From Saccoglossus kowalevskii (lineage: Eukaryota > Hemichordata > Enteropneusta > Harrimaniidae), in contig NW_003135352.1 of assembly GCF_000003605.2 (NCBI RefSeq), positions 449,486 to 497,429 on the forward strand: 47,944 bases of DNA. The letters are read 5' to 3'. A program made the position numbers and the translations under genes. Below the pieces are notes generated by a model. It was not told where the DNA came from and did not search any database. It saw only the letters and a list, made by a program, of their open reading frames with translations. Of the stretch, positions 1 through 12,900 are shown piece after piece; position 1 is the stretch's first letter, and every line of letters begins with the position of its first letter.

Positions 1-93
1 GTGTTTAGATGTTTGGAAGCAGTGTCACAATAGTGTTAGATGTTTGAAGGCAGTGTCACAATAGTGTTAAATGTTTGAAAGCAGTGTTCAAAT
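1..93. repeat. 31-bp tandem repeat, about three copies, cut by window edge
   Basis: The unit starting agatgtttggaagcagtgtc recurs at positions 7, 38 and 69 (period 31) with few substitutions; the array may extend beyond the left edge. Confidence 0.9.
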
Positions 94-1147
94 TCAGAAT
101 TATTAGTTCAGTTCATAACTACATCTATTATTGATTAAAAATTAAATCGGCAATAAAGTCCCTTGACACCTAGTTTATGATGTGTAACTTACAAGCGCCT
201 TATGCTTTTACGTTCTTTTGAATACTATTTTCTATTTTGCTATACCTCTCTCTCTAGTAATTAATCTCTCTATGCTCCGCATAAAGAGATTAGAGAATGT
301 GTGAAACAAAAATGTTGCCTGAGCGAAAGCAAGTATTTGTACGGACAATAATATCAACTCTTGTTGCCAGGTTAAGAAATACACTAAACATTGCTCTAGG
401 CAAGTGCAATTGATCATCATACATTTTCCAAAATTTTATAAAATTTTTGTTTTGAACTCCGTTAGATTTTGAGATATGAACTGTAAAAATGGTCATTATC
501 ATTGGAACACCATGCGGATTTCCCATTACCCACATTCCATCAGTACAACAAAAAATACATTTTTTTTAAATATTGCTTATTCGTTCTCATTTGAAAACAA
601 ATATTGTAAAATGTATGGTTGATTTTTTGCAGGCAAATTTTTTTTCTGAAAGTCACTGTCACTCCACGTCTTGCTGAGCTGCATTTTCACAACTTCAAAA
701 TTCTAAAAACTAGTTTATAACACTAAATAAAGTAGGTTCTTTCTAGTTCAAGGTTTTAAGGAGAGAACGTGCTATTTACGGTTCCAAAATGAAGACAACA
801 GAATCTTTTATGACAATAATTATATTGTGATAATGACAATCAAACAGGAAAGTAAACATGTACAAACACGAGCTTGGTGGATGAATTAAAAAAATATCAT
901 CAAATAAAGGATTCAATCGGCAAAGGCCTAATCTATCCTGTTGACTGAAATACGTTGACCTCACTATTGTGTAAGGATGATAAAATTGATATATTCGGGT
1001 TAGGCACTATTACAAAATATTTATATCAATAAATGGCCTTCTAACTTCATTTGCTGCCTCCCTCTCCCAGACTCCCTGTTTCCTTCTATGACATCAAATT
1101 TAATGCCTTCCATTTAGTATCTACACCCCTACCTATGTTGATTATTG

Positions 1148-1293
1148 TGAATATCTGGTTGAATGTACGTGCGGTGCAAATTGCAATGTCATATGGTAAC
1201 ATCAACTTAGTATTCCAGGTTGAATATCTGGTTGAATGTACGTGCGGTGAAAATTGCAATGTCATATGGTAACATCAACTTAGTATTCCAGGT
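1148..1293. repeat. Recent 73-bp tandem duplication
   Basis: Two adjacent 73-base copies, 1148-1220 and 1221-1293, differ at about one position (gtgcaaatt versus gtgaaaatt), indicating a young duplication. Confidence 0.95.
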
Positions 1294-1668
1294 GACGATA
1301 TTTTGGGTGTGGTGACAATGACTGAAGTGCAGAATTGGTGCGGGGATTCCCATGTGCATCCCACTATACTATGATAAACCACCGATTGAGGCTAAAAACA
1401 CATAAAAACTTTTTAATTCTCACTGTCAATTTTTTTGAAAGAGTTTGTGATGAAATTCTGTGAAAGTCACATACTGGAAAGAAATTAATAATTCTCTGGG
1501 TTTTAAATGTTTCTATTTTTTGGCTGACTCTCAGGGCTGAATAGAACTCATTGTCTTATTACATGACAATCCATCAATGTAAAACCTGGTCAATATAGTC
1601 AATTATCAAAACAGTGAAATTGAATACCAGTGAAAATGAATGCTTTTACAATATTGTATAATTTCTTA

Positions 1669-1810
1669 ACCCTTTGAGCTCCATTTCTTTCCTATCAAAA
1701 TGCAGTAAATTTGTTCACATTTTTTTGTAATTTTCACTGAAATCAATCTTAATTTTGGACCAAACAGACAAAATGTTTATAGTTTTTGATCAAAAAATTG
1801 AAATTTTAGT
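1669..1810. mobile_element. Diverged fragment of TTAA-flanked MITE family
   Basis: It begins TTAACCCTTTGAGCTCC and shares internal blocks (tgtaattttcactgaa, ggaccaaacagacaaaatg) with the copies at 32336-32524 (reverse orientation) and 42740-42962. The far end is not clear. Confidence 0.6.
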
Positions 1811-2452
1811 CAGCGTCTTGAATCATTGAAATGACTTATTTTAACCACCATTCTAATTAATGTTTGCAGTTGACAGTCATTTTTGTGAACTATGGTGCCG
1901 CAGTACTTTTAGTTTGTTTTTCATTCATGAAAGTGATTCCAATACTAAAAAAAAATATATCAAAAGATGAGGAATTAGCATTTATAGCAGACCGGTGATT
2001 CTGTCAATCATAGCATTTGACTGTCATGGCTAAAAGTATGTTTTGTTCAAACACGCTTTTTCTTTAAATTTGTACAAAATTACAGATACATTTTGAACTC
2101 ATCATTTATTTAGATTTTCATGTTTTGTCATTTGACGTTACCTATTATTATGACCAATTTGTAGAAAAAAATAGTTCAATATGTCAACAAGCTGATTACT
2201 GTTTTCACAATGAATGTTTTCTCGTAATATATGGTGGATAGTGAATAGCACCACGGTAGTTTGACCTCACATAACACTAATGTTGTGTTTGGAAATTACC
2301 CACAATGCATCACATCACTTTCGTTTCGTGAGGAGACACATTTCTACAATCTTTGCTATTTGGTGAAAAACGTGACACAAAGTGTCAGTGACGTTTGCAA
2401 ATTTTGTTGTCTCCACAAAAGCCATAAAATCATGAAATCGCGAAAATTTCAA

Positions 2453-2532
2453 TCAATGAAAATATCTATCAATGAACATTTCTATCAATGAAAATGCCTG
2501 TCAATGAAAATTTCTATCAATGAAAAATTTGA
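2453..2532. repeat. 16-bp tandem repeat, five copies
   Basis: The unit tcaatgaaaatttcta begins at 2453, 2469, 2485, 2501 and 2517 with minor variation (period 16). Confidence 0.95.
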
Positions 2533-2877
2533 CAGTTTACAGTATGAAGATGAGTAAAGTAAAATGTATTACACACACAAAAAAGGAAACTTTTTGTGTG
2601 GTGAATTCTGATTTTATTGAAAACATTAAAATACAAAATATGGAATTTTTTTTTTTTTTTTTTACACATTTTGTAAGCCAGACGTCGTCCCTTAATCAGA
2701 CATTGCGTTTGTTGACATGTGTTACAAAGTTATGTCTGATCAATCAACCAGCTTATTGGAAAGCATTAAATAAATGTTTTTAGATACTTCTGATAAGTGC
2801 GTTGGTTTCCATTCATTGTGAGTGAATCAATCTTCATGACACTATTGAGCGATTGTACTGTGAGTAGGAACCAACCT

Positions 2878-2945
2878 TTCCCAGAATGCAGTGGTCCATA
2901 ACCTAAAATCAGTTAGTCCTCAATATTTCTTCTTCCCAGAATGCA
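2878..2945. promoter_or_regulatory. Two TTCCCAGAATGCA motifs 55 bases apart
   Basis: TTCCCAGAATGCA occurs at 2878-2890 and at 2933-2945. It contains the STAT pattern TTCNNNGAA and resembles the core of ZNF143/Staf sites. The bases between are not otherwise duplicated. Function unproven. Confidence 0.35.
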
Positions 2946-5900
2946 TTGCAGTCTATGATTATCACTCGTCAATACAGTTTCTCGATTTATTCAACTTCAT
3001 TGTAAACTGTAAATAAATGTTATCGTAAAATTTGTATCTTGATGACGAAATATGCAATCAGTGAATCAGACAATGTCAATATCAAAAATGACGATTATAA
3101 TATGTTTTGGAATATCTTTGAAAAAACAAAAAAAGAAAACAAAAACAAACGAAAATGATAAACTGAAATATAATTATTATTAAATTTAAAAAGTTAATTT
3201 ATTAAAAATGCGATTTGTATACCATGGTGTTTCTCATCTGTTATGCGCCGCAGACTAAAAGAGATCATTGCACACGGCACAGCAGGAATGAAAGATTTTT
3301 GTCTCTTGCCAGATAATAATAACATGAAAAATACAAGTATCTTTTGTTTAAATATCGAAAGGTGTATAGTGATCAATTCAGACTACTTGTCGTCAACATT
3401 CATTTAAAAGTGCATTCAATACGTTTATTAAAGCGAGCTCTTGGTTCTAATACACTGTATGTGTTTCCTGCGATGGGAACAAAGAGAAGAGCGGTGGGAT
3501 CCATTGTATTTTATCGGTATCCTCCAGTAAAAATTGATCCGAATATCCGTATGCTTTGAAGACTCCTAGCTAATCAATATACGTGGTGCATTTCAATTCC
3601 ATCGAAATATCCTTCTTCTTTGCAGTGTTGTTTTCGGCACTGCCTTTATCTTTGACGAGATCAATATATGCACAATCGGGAGTAAATTATCCTTTTGTCG
3701 CATGTCTGTTAAAGGGAATTTCTTTGGAAAGAAGTAAAAAAAAAAAACTATTCTTTCACATCTGCGTGTGTTCATTATTTTTAGACAGACATAAAATGGC
3801 CAGTGCTGTCTTTAATCGTTAATGGTGCATCATTCTGGTTTTAAAATTGTAGCAATTCAAAAACTTTTCCATCAACGCTAATTCGCTTTTATATAAACAG
3901 TCATCAGTCGTCGCACCAACGTCATCCCAATGGTATTGATTTTTGCTTTCTCTGGTTTGAGTGGATATTCTTTCTCTCTCGCTTCAATTGGAGGGCCATT
4001 CTTTCAGTGGACAGGAAATTGATATCTTCTTTTCGAGAGTAAAAATAAAATAAACATCACTAATCATATTTATGAAATGAATTACGGTTCATGCGTCGCA
4101 GTGTATTACACTGGGAATCACGTTGCTTTTATTACCTGAGTGTTACAGTTTTTTTATAACACATTTAAGCTGTGATTTTTTTTTTCCCAGCTGGAATAAA
4201 ATTCTAAAAAGATTATTTTTTTAATTGTGGTCTTTGTCCCATCATCAGTTGATGAAGATGAATTTCATTGATGAATTTAATTCACCTCTCGTTGGTAAAA
4301 TTATTACGTCAATATTTTTTGTATCTAGTTGATATAACTCAGTAGGCTGTGATTAGATATTGAGGTATACAAATGAAATTTTCATTAGTATATGACACAG
4401 GTCTGATGACATAGGGGATTGTTATCATTAATTTCATTCTGCTACGCCGGGATATATTTCGCTCAATTTAGACGCTTTTGAAAATTGATACACGTAATTG
4501 TGTTTTGTCACTTTAGAGAGTGGGAAAGTGCGAAACAAATGTAATTTTGGTCTACCGTAATGCTAATTAGCTGATCGAATAATTGTTGCTTGTCATCCCA
4601 CAAAATTGGATGCACTGGCACGTGATTTGGGTTGCCAATGGAGGAAACGGTTATTTTATTGTTATGATGAAAATGTAGATTTACTGTCAAGCATTATTGT
4701 AGGACTTGTCTCATAATGCGACAATGGATGTCACCGAACTGTTAAAAAAATATTCACCATTTTATTCAACCAATAACATTTTTTTCTAAATTACAAAAAA
4801 AAAATACCACATTGAACTCATTCACCATTTATCATCATCATTTATTATCTTTATTTTGAAGATGTAGAATATTTTGTAGGAAATAAAAAAATATTGAATA
4901 AATTGGCAGAAATTCAGAAAAATTCATTGAAAAAAAAAAATCATTGAAAAATAAAGATTAAATTTTGAAATCAGCTACGTATATTCACATATAGAGTTAC
5001 TTCATCGTCATGGCGAGTCTCAAATTTGACAATATTTTGATTGTGAGATGAAAATGATAGAAATCACTTAATATACCATGAGAGATAAATAAAAAGATGC
5101 TTTAAACTTTGGAAATTGACATTGAAATTGAATTTGAAATGAAATAGATGCACAAAGGTTAATTTGAAAGTTAGTTTGGGGATAACGACATCAATACCCA
5201 GTAATGAATAATCAGCATTGAAATAAGCGATAAAAGTATTCTGATTTATATCACCAAAGAGTGATAGACTGTGGAGGGGTTATAAAAGAATGCTCTAAAA
5301 GGTGTCGTGACACTTTTTTCATCTGAGTACATTTATCTTCAATTCATCACATTCAGTTCTTTTGTATATACGGCTCATAATAATAGCATTATTGCACTTT
5401 TAAGAAGTGTTTTCATATCGTCTCTTTGTGTTGGGAGCCTCTTTTCAGAGCCATAATGCATCATACTGTTATGAACACACACGCGTGGTGTACGTGTTGG
5501 AGATTCCGCCGGTGTATGCCCCGAGACATGTACACGATAAACAGGAGAAGAAACGCCTCTGCATCTGTTGTGAAAGCATTTCATGCGTTACCGATAAAGA
5601 TAGATGCAAAGAGATAGATCGTGCGCTAATGTAGTTACTGATATGATCCAAAGAGCAAAACCCTGCTCCCAGTGGGCTTGCTACCTTATTCCGACTCTGT
5701 CACCGCTCACACAGATTTTCCTGGTGAATTCGCCGGGGGTCCCCGGAGATGAGATTTTACACAGCGCGTAAAAAAATGCCCAGGATTGTGACAAATTAAA
5801 ACCGTATCTATCGTGACAATTAAAGAGGCAAACCGACTGTGTCAGGAAACGGTGTAATTTTGTCGGATCGACGAATTAAACCGTACTTTACAATGCATTG

Positions 5901-6723
5901 ATACGAGACAGGGTTATGATCTTATCAGCTTCTGAGAAGCTCGAGGCCAGCGACTGAAGGAGAACTTTAGGTATAAATGAGATTGGATAAAAAAAAAACT
6001 GCTGATTGACAAGATGATAGTGTATCTTCATAGTGAAAATAAAAATATTAGCTGTTTTATCACCAAAATGATTTAGAATTTATTAACTTATCAGTACTTA
6101 AGCTTTATTCAATCGTTAGCCAAATTTACTCTTTGTAATGTTTTTTCCTGTATATTTGCATACTAATTCACTTTGCAGATTTATCCAGATTTTATTAAGC
6201 TTTATACCAAATAATTTTATTTATATTTATATTTTTTTTGTTAATTGTACCCAACCTTATACATACAAAAAATGTTGAGTTTCTAAAAACAAGATGGACG
6301 ACCGTGGCTGTGCGCACCAGGAATTTATCATCATATTTACAAACCCAATAAAGAATAGGAGTTCCTTTCTTTGTGTACTGTTGTTAGATGAGAAACTGAA
6401 TTAAATAGAGGATATAAAGTGTATGCATAGTCAAGGTGCGGTGCTGTCCGTCTGTCCACTTGTGACTGAAACACAGATATGCAGGGCTCCTCTAGCTCGC
6501 GTTATTTGTAATCTCTGACCCATTCTCGCAGTCACACTAGTATTTCCCCGATTTTGAAAATAAATCTACAAAATTTTGATGCAGGCGGAAAGTTTTTCAT
6601 CATTGATGTAAATTTTTAGCCTAATCAGATTCTGTAGTTACAATTTAAAAAAAAAAAAGCTGTCTTTGCGCGTAGACCACTTGAGGTGAAATTGAGATGA
6701 GTTATGAGTTGGGGAGCATTCCT

Positions 6724-6966
6724 TTAACCTCTTCACCACCAGTTCCCTCTTTTTGTCACAAATTCACAAAATAGTCCTGTTTATAGTCTGCACTTCCCTC
6801 AGAAGATTGGGTAAACAGTGGCCAAATTTTTGGTGTAAAAAACAAAAATTGACTCAAATTTTGTTTGTTGGCTCAAAAATTAGGGTTCATTTCCAGAAAT
6901 ATTGTTGAATATAAGAAAAAAGGGCAAAAAAATTTAGGCGTGAAAGTCTGGTGGTGAAAAGGTTAA
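6724..6966. mobile_element. Complete MITE with TTAA target duplication and terminal inverted repeats
   Basis: 235 bases are bounded by TTAA on both sides. The ends are inverted copies: CCTCTTCACCACCAG at the left and CTGGTGGTGAAAAGG at the right. It has no coding capacity. TTAA duplication and CCY...RGG termini are typical of non-autonomous piggyBac-like elements (inference from ends only). Internal block ttcacaaaatagtcctgttt recurs in the other copies of this window. Confidence 0.85.
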
Positions 6967-9900
6967 GACAGGTGACAATATTTTCACTGGCAGGTGACCT
7001 TGGGATATCCCTTAATGATTAACTTTTGATGTGTGCAGTGCAGTAACTAGACAATCATGAAGATATCCACTGGTTGCCATCACATGTGTCCGGACAAGAC
7101 AGATAGGTTTTGGCTAAATATTAACCCTGCACGAACCCCTATAAACAGAAACTGATGTCACTTCGTGTTTTAAAAATTGATTTTTCTGTCAAAGATGATT
7201 CATGTTGCAGTACTTTTGGAGTACTGACGGCTGGAAGTGGATCTCCCTGTCCTCTGTTTCAACACATGAAGACCTTGCGTATGATGCAAGGTATAAGCAG
7301 CTTTTTTAGCTCCTTTTGCTCGTCGGCCAACCATCTGAAAAAAAAAGAAAGCACACTTGAATTTGAAATGAAATATCTGAGAATCATAATTTTACATTAC
7401 AGCTGTCAGCACAAAAAAAATAGATCTTCAGTTTTTAAAAAAATGAAAGTTATTTAATGTGATCTTAACTGCTGATGACTTTCACTTTCAAGTTAAGCTT
7501 TTTAATCAAATGTCGTGAGAAAGAAGGAAAAAACCAACATCGTTTATATGCATTTTCAAAATGGCCGACCCTGAAAATTATTATTAACTTTTTACGATGC
7601 CTGTTAAAAGTGGAAGATTTATGCTGATATCATCGTAACATGTCCCTGTTACACGTACACGCATCTCAATATTTCATCGGGTAAACACGGTGACAGCATT
7701 ACGGACAGTTTCTGGTTAATGATTAACCGAAATGTTTACCCACCATTTAACAGACCAATAATTTTACTTGTGTCTTAGGTCATTGAGAGAATATTTATGT
7801 CCCTCTGTTGCAATCCAAACTGATAAGACTTGACGAAAATAAAATGCACTTCAAACTTAATTAGGGGTCATACTTTTGCTTTGTTGACTCATGAAGACCT
7901 TCACCTGCTTGTCTAAAAGCTTTAAGGCAATATATAACTTTTTTATAGTTCACAGGATTTATGAATTTATTGAATGTTTGTTAGACTGAAAGTTCTTGTG
8001 AGTGAAACCATTTAAAAAAAAAATCAATGTAGGATTATACTTGCACTTGTTGCTTGAGTGAAGAAGATAGAACAGCAATTTCTAGAATTTATGCTTTTAT
8101 ATATATTACATCAACAAGTTTTCACAAAAAGACGAAAAAATTAAAGCCGTCTAAAAAAAAGAAAAAAAAAAAAAAAGAAATGATGCCTAAAAAGTTGTCA
8201 ATCAATGTTTGTTTATTTACCATTGGTGGAAACCTCTGCTTTTACATCAAGTGTGTTTCCACCCTCTGTAAATCAGTGTCGCTCCACGTACTGACAGCCA
8301 CTTTGGAGAGATTAAAAAATATCGTCTCATCTGAATAAGGAATGATATATACATGTACTGTCATCAAGGAATTATCGTCAAACTTAATTGTCCTCGTATT
8401 TAATGAAATGATGGACCATGATGATTGCCATGGTTTTTTGTCATTCTTTTTTCAACAAATCATTTTCTCATGACCTCTTTTTATGCGATAACTTATCAGT
8501 TATTATTAGTGGTATATTCTTTGACATGTGCTTATTCTTGTGTGATAACAGATTTTTTTTTTAATAACATAATTGTGTCTTTGTTGTCATATTACTTTTG
8601 CAATTTGTGTTTTGAGTTGTGGGCTTTTTTTCACACTTCTTTTCTCAAAGCCCTAAATGCTAAATTTGTTGACAAGTAATAATTTTGGACATTTCTGAAA
8701 TAAAAATGGAGGATGTAATCCTGCCATAAATTGTGAATTTGGTCAAACAACAAAGTTAATTTCCTCATCAAAAATAAAATGTGATTATTGTCACTCAGGT
8801 GATGTACTAGTAAATAAATTAAAATCTATTCGTTAAAAATCTGAAACTGTTGAAAAAAAATTTATTATGTAAAAAAAAAATGATTTTTAGGTAAAAATAA
8901 AATGAGCAGGTTACCTAAACTATAACTATGATTTTGTTGTTGGTTTCCACCACTTTGAGGTTAATGCCATCATCATCGTCTTAATATATGAGATAATAAA
9001 AAAATCAAACCATCCAAGAAAATACAAAATTTTTAATGCCTTGAGGCAATGTCATTTGGTTAAGAAACAGAAACGATAATTATGGGTTTGTGGAGTATTG
9101 TGTTTGGTATTTCTTGCCTCAGGGGATTTTGTTGAGGACATCTTTAAAAAGCTCAAGTACAATAAAAGTATGTCTTTATTTTGACGATGCTTTTTTAAAT
9201 TTTTTTTATCATGAACGATGATCAGCTAAACAATTTAAATACCATCTTTGATTTTAAAATGTTTGTTTTTCATCCTATTGATTGTTTGATAATTTAGTGC
9301 TAAGCTGTTCATTAAAAAATCAACTTTTAAGACTAAAATGTGTAAATATTCTATAATAAATCTTAATCTAATGAAAACAAAAATAATCTGTAATACGTGC
9401 CGAAAAGTGAATTTCACTATTATAATGATAATTATGCAAATTAAAATTTGAGAATGATTTATATTTATGTTTTTTTGTGAGTTTTGTAATCATCTATATA
9501 TTTAAAATACGATGGCTCCCCCAGATCTGATTCCATCAAGATAGAATGGAAGATTGATGACTTTTTTATTGGTAATTTCAGCTCAAATTGCTGGAATTTA
9601 CACGCTTATAAATCTTTCTGCCGTTGATCGAAGTGTTCTTATTTTTTGTCATCTGGTTTTTATTTTTCGTTTTTCCTTCCAAAGTCATGTCTCCCTGTCA
9701 AAGAAAAAAACGTTTGGTCACCAACAGACAAAGAATAAATGGAAATAAATATGCCTGCTGAAAAAAATTGAAAATTACTTCGCTTCTTATGTTAGTACAA
9801 AAAATTGGGCTTTGCATTAGTATTTATATAAAAAAGTCAAATAAATTCAATAAAAATCACTTAAATTGACTCTTTTTTTCGAAATCAAGTTTATTTTCTG

Positions 9901-12900
9901 ACATTATCTCATTGAAGGGAGTCAATTAAGAATTTTGACTGAAAGTGATAGAATTAAACCCGTAAATCACATCAAGTCGATTTCACTTTGAATAGAACAT
10001 TATCGTCTTCAAGTAGTTTTAGCCTGTGGCAATGGTTAACGTTAACTGAGATACTCGTAGACAAGACAAATGACTGTTGGTTTAGATCATTATAAAATAG
10101 CTCTTCGTGGAACTGAGAGAGATCATCTGTCAGCCAACTAACAGCAGATGTATTCATCACTCTATACCAAGCCACGGGCATCTATTTAATAGATCGTGGC
10201 GATATTCACAAAACGCTACTGCTCGTCAAAAATGAATGAGATGCAACTGGCTGTAAAAGCGCTTGGTTGTTCAGGTGTACAGTGTAATGCATCACCCTAG
10301 CACAACCATAAACCTCATTCCATTCTAATGTACTCTGCTCTTCTTTATCGTTTACCATGGCGATGCACTGGAGGATGCAATGATGGATGCTCCAGACACG
10401 ATAAATGCGCTGTGGAAAAATGTTATGATGAGAATTTTCTCATCGACATAGAGAAGTGATGGCAATCATTCCAATTTGGGTATTCACATTCTGTGTACCG
10501 TTTCATGCACTTGCTTCGCTATAAATACCTGATAATAACTCATGTACCATCCACCAATTTTCCACCCCACTTGATTTTAAATCAATTCTCTATTTGGCTT
10601 TTAAAGTAAGAGGAAACTGGGAGAGAATGAAATTTACATTACACATACTCAGTTTTATTTTGGATTGTCAATAAATGACTTCATCAGATGGGTGCTTCAT
10701 CCTCGATTGATGACAAATCACCAACTTAGAAAAACTATTTACATTTTGTCACTTTGCAATCAAAACAATTTTTTTTTCTCTCTTCAATTGAGATTTTTTT
10801 CTTCAAATGATAAGATTTATGGGATGCAGTTGCCCAGTGATGGGTTACCACAGCAACCTATCTATCATCGTGTTCTGACTTTAATAAAATGTCGGTCTGT
10901 ATAAAAGCTAAAAAACTGGTTGGAGTAACGAAGACGTATAAAAGTGGCAGAAACGACAGTTTGCAAGACATGAGGGAATTGCTTACAAAACTAACCTGAT
11001 TATTTTTTATTATCTATTGTTAATGCTAAGGGGAACTAGAGAGTGATTACGTTAACTTGAATTACTTATTAGGATTTGTTCATGTGGATGACCCTATCTG
11101 TAGTGTATATCACAGCGGGGCCAGTTTGTCTGCCCTATCCTCACTATCACTTTATTTTAAGCCTTCTCTGGGGATTTCTTATACAAGACATACTGATGGT
11201 TGTTAAAAAAGACGTCAACTTGCTGACTGAATGTGTTGAAAATCCCTTAATCATTAAGAATAACATGACCGTTTTAATTTATCACAATTCTTCGTGTTGG
11301 CTTTTTAGAGGCTACGCCAGGGGACGGTACTGCAATGACGCCAAGTACACGTGTATTCACATATTAGTGCGCAACCTTTCTATGAAAGGCAGCTTAAAAT
11401 TTTGTTTCAAATTATCCTTTTAAAATTAGATCAATTATAATTTTGATTATGACAGGCAAATCCAGAGATTTGGAATTTAATGGTTGTAAAAAGATACGCC
11501 ATTGACAATAGAATCAGCTCATAGTAGTCTGAGTCATGTTAAGGAATTAACAATCCTGTGTTTTAGAATTTTGTCACATGTTCTTAATAAATTGAATTAT
11601 TTCAAAGAACCTTTTTGGTTAAGAGAAATGAATCGGTAGCGTCTCTCTCCGTACTTCCCATTAATATGCAAATTCTGTTTATTTCAGAAACCAAATTAAA
11701 ACAAAGTGAGAGATCAGCACCCGAATATATAGGCAGATTGACATTCATCGAATTTAAACTCCGCTGGCTATGGTCGCGACAGATTGACGAGGTCTTTTCC
11801 CCTTTTTGCAAAATATAGATACCTATTTGTTTACTCTGGCGATGTTCTCGATTGTTGAGTTTTCGTCAATTTGACATTGAGGCCGAGATGCAAGTTGTGA
11901 TATATAGACAGTGTAATAGAATCTGTCACCAAAACAAATTGGTTCTGAACCGCGGAAGTAAATCCACGCCAGAGCTGGATTCGTTTTTAAATACAGATGA
12001 CATATAAGCAAATCGCTCTCATTCAAATCGGTATTTCAGCATGTAGTTTAGACTCGTTTCACATCTCTTCCTATCCTATCGCCTGAAGATATAGTTGGGC
12101 ATCTGTGTATTAATTTTCTCCTTGGTTGCTTTGCATGTATTTTGCTGCCTAAGTACTTGTAATAGGCTTTTACTCTGCGTTACTTTCATTGTCTCGTTAC
12201 TACAGTCAGCGCGTTCGCAGATTTGCAGCAGTATGTATGCGTGGAAACCCGGACTGCATAGCCATTGCTTAGTCATTCAGAACAATGGGAAAAATAAAAT
12301 AAAAACAATCACTCAAAATAACGCACCCTTTTGATTTTGCAGCAACCGGATGGCCGATATACGGCCTAAAAATAAACGTTTACAAATCTTTACTAAACTT
12401 TTCTTTATGCGAACAATAGACAGTTTTTAACAATACTTTTGTTTCTTGTGAGCCGGGAGAAACGTTTATTTACCTAGTTCTGTTTGCCTGTATCACTGTA
12501 TGGTTTATTATGCAGTAATATGGTCTTCCATATTGGAGGCGGAATTAATTATATGCCTAGTGCTTGTTCCCTGGTTTATTTCAGAAATTTCGTACCCACC
12601 TGTTGCTGTTGAAAGTATAACAATATTTCTAAATATGGGTGGGACTAAAACAGCTAGATTATTACACAAAACAAATTGCTCAAAGAAAACTAAATTTTAT
12701 GGTTCCAATGTCACAATTTATGAAGCCAACACAAAACATTGTTTTCTTTTGTGTACATGCTGCAGTCACATTTCTATAAAATTATTAAAAGTTAATTTTT
12801 GCATCATATGTGGTGTATTTGCATTTAAATTTGTATTGAAATGAACAGAGCAATAAATTAAGCAGTGACTTAAGTGGGTTCTGACCTACTTTACTAGTCA

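Larger units (their letters stand above)
1..6723. other. Long non-coding stretch, first section
   Basis: AT-rich DNA, presumed intron or 5' flank of the PRDM gene. It contains the tandem repeats and MITE fragment listed separately, an 18-base poly-T at 2646-2663, and a more balanced non-repetitive tract at about 5400-5960. Short open frames occur but none shows a recognisable domain or splice context. Confidence 0.7.

Noticed and set aside
11076-11423. 115-codon open frame with hydrophobic start
   Set aside because: No family resemblance; a hydrophobic start is common in translated T-rich DNA.
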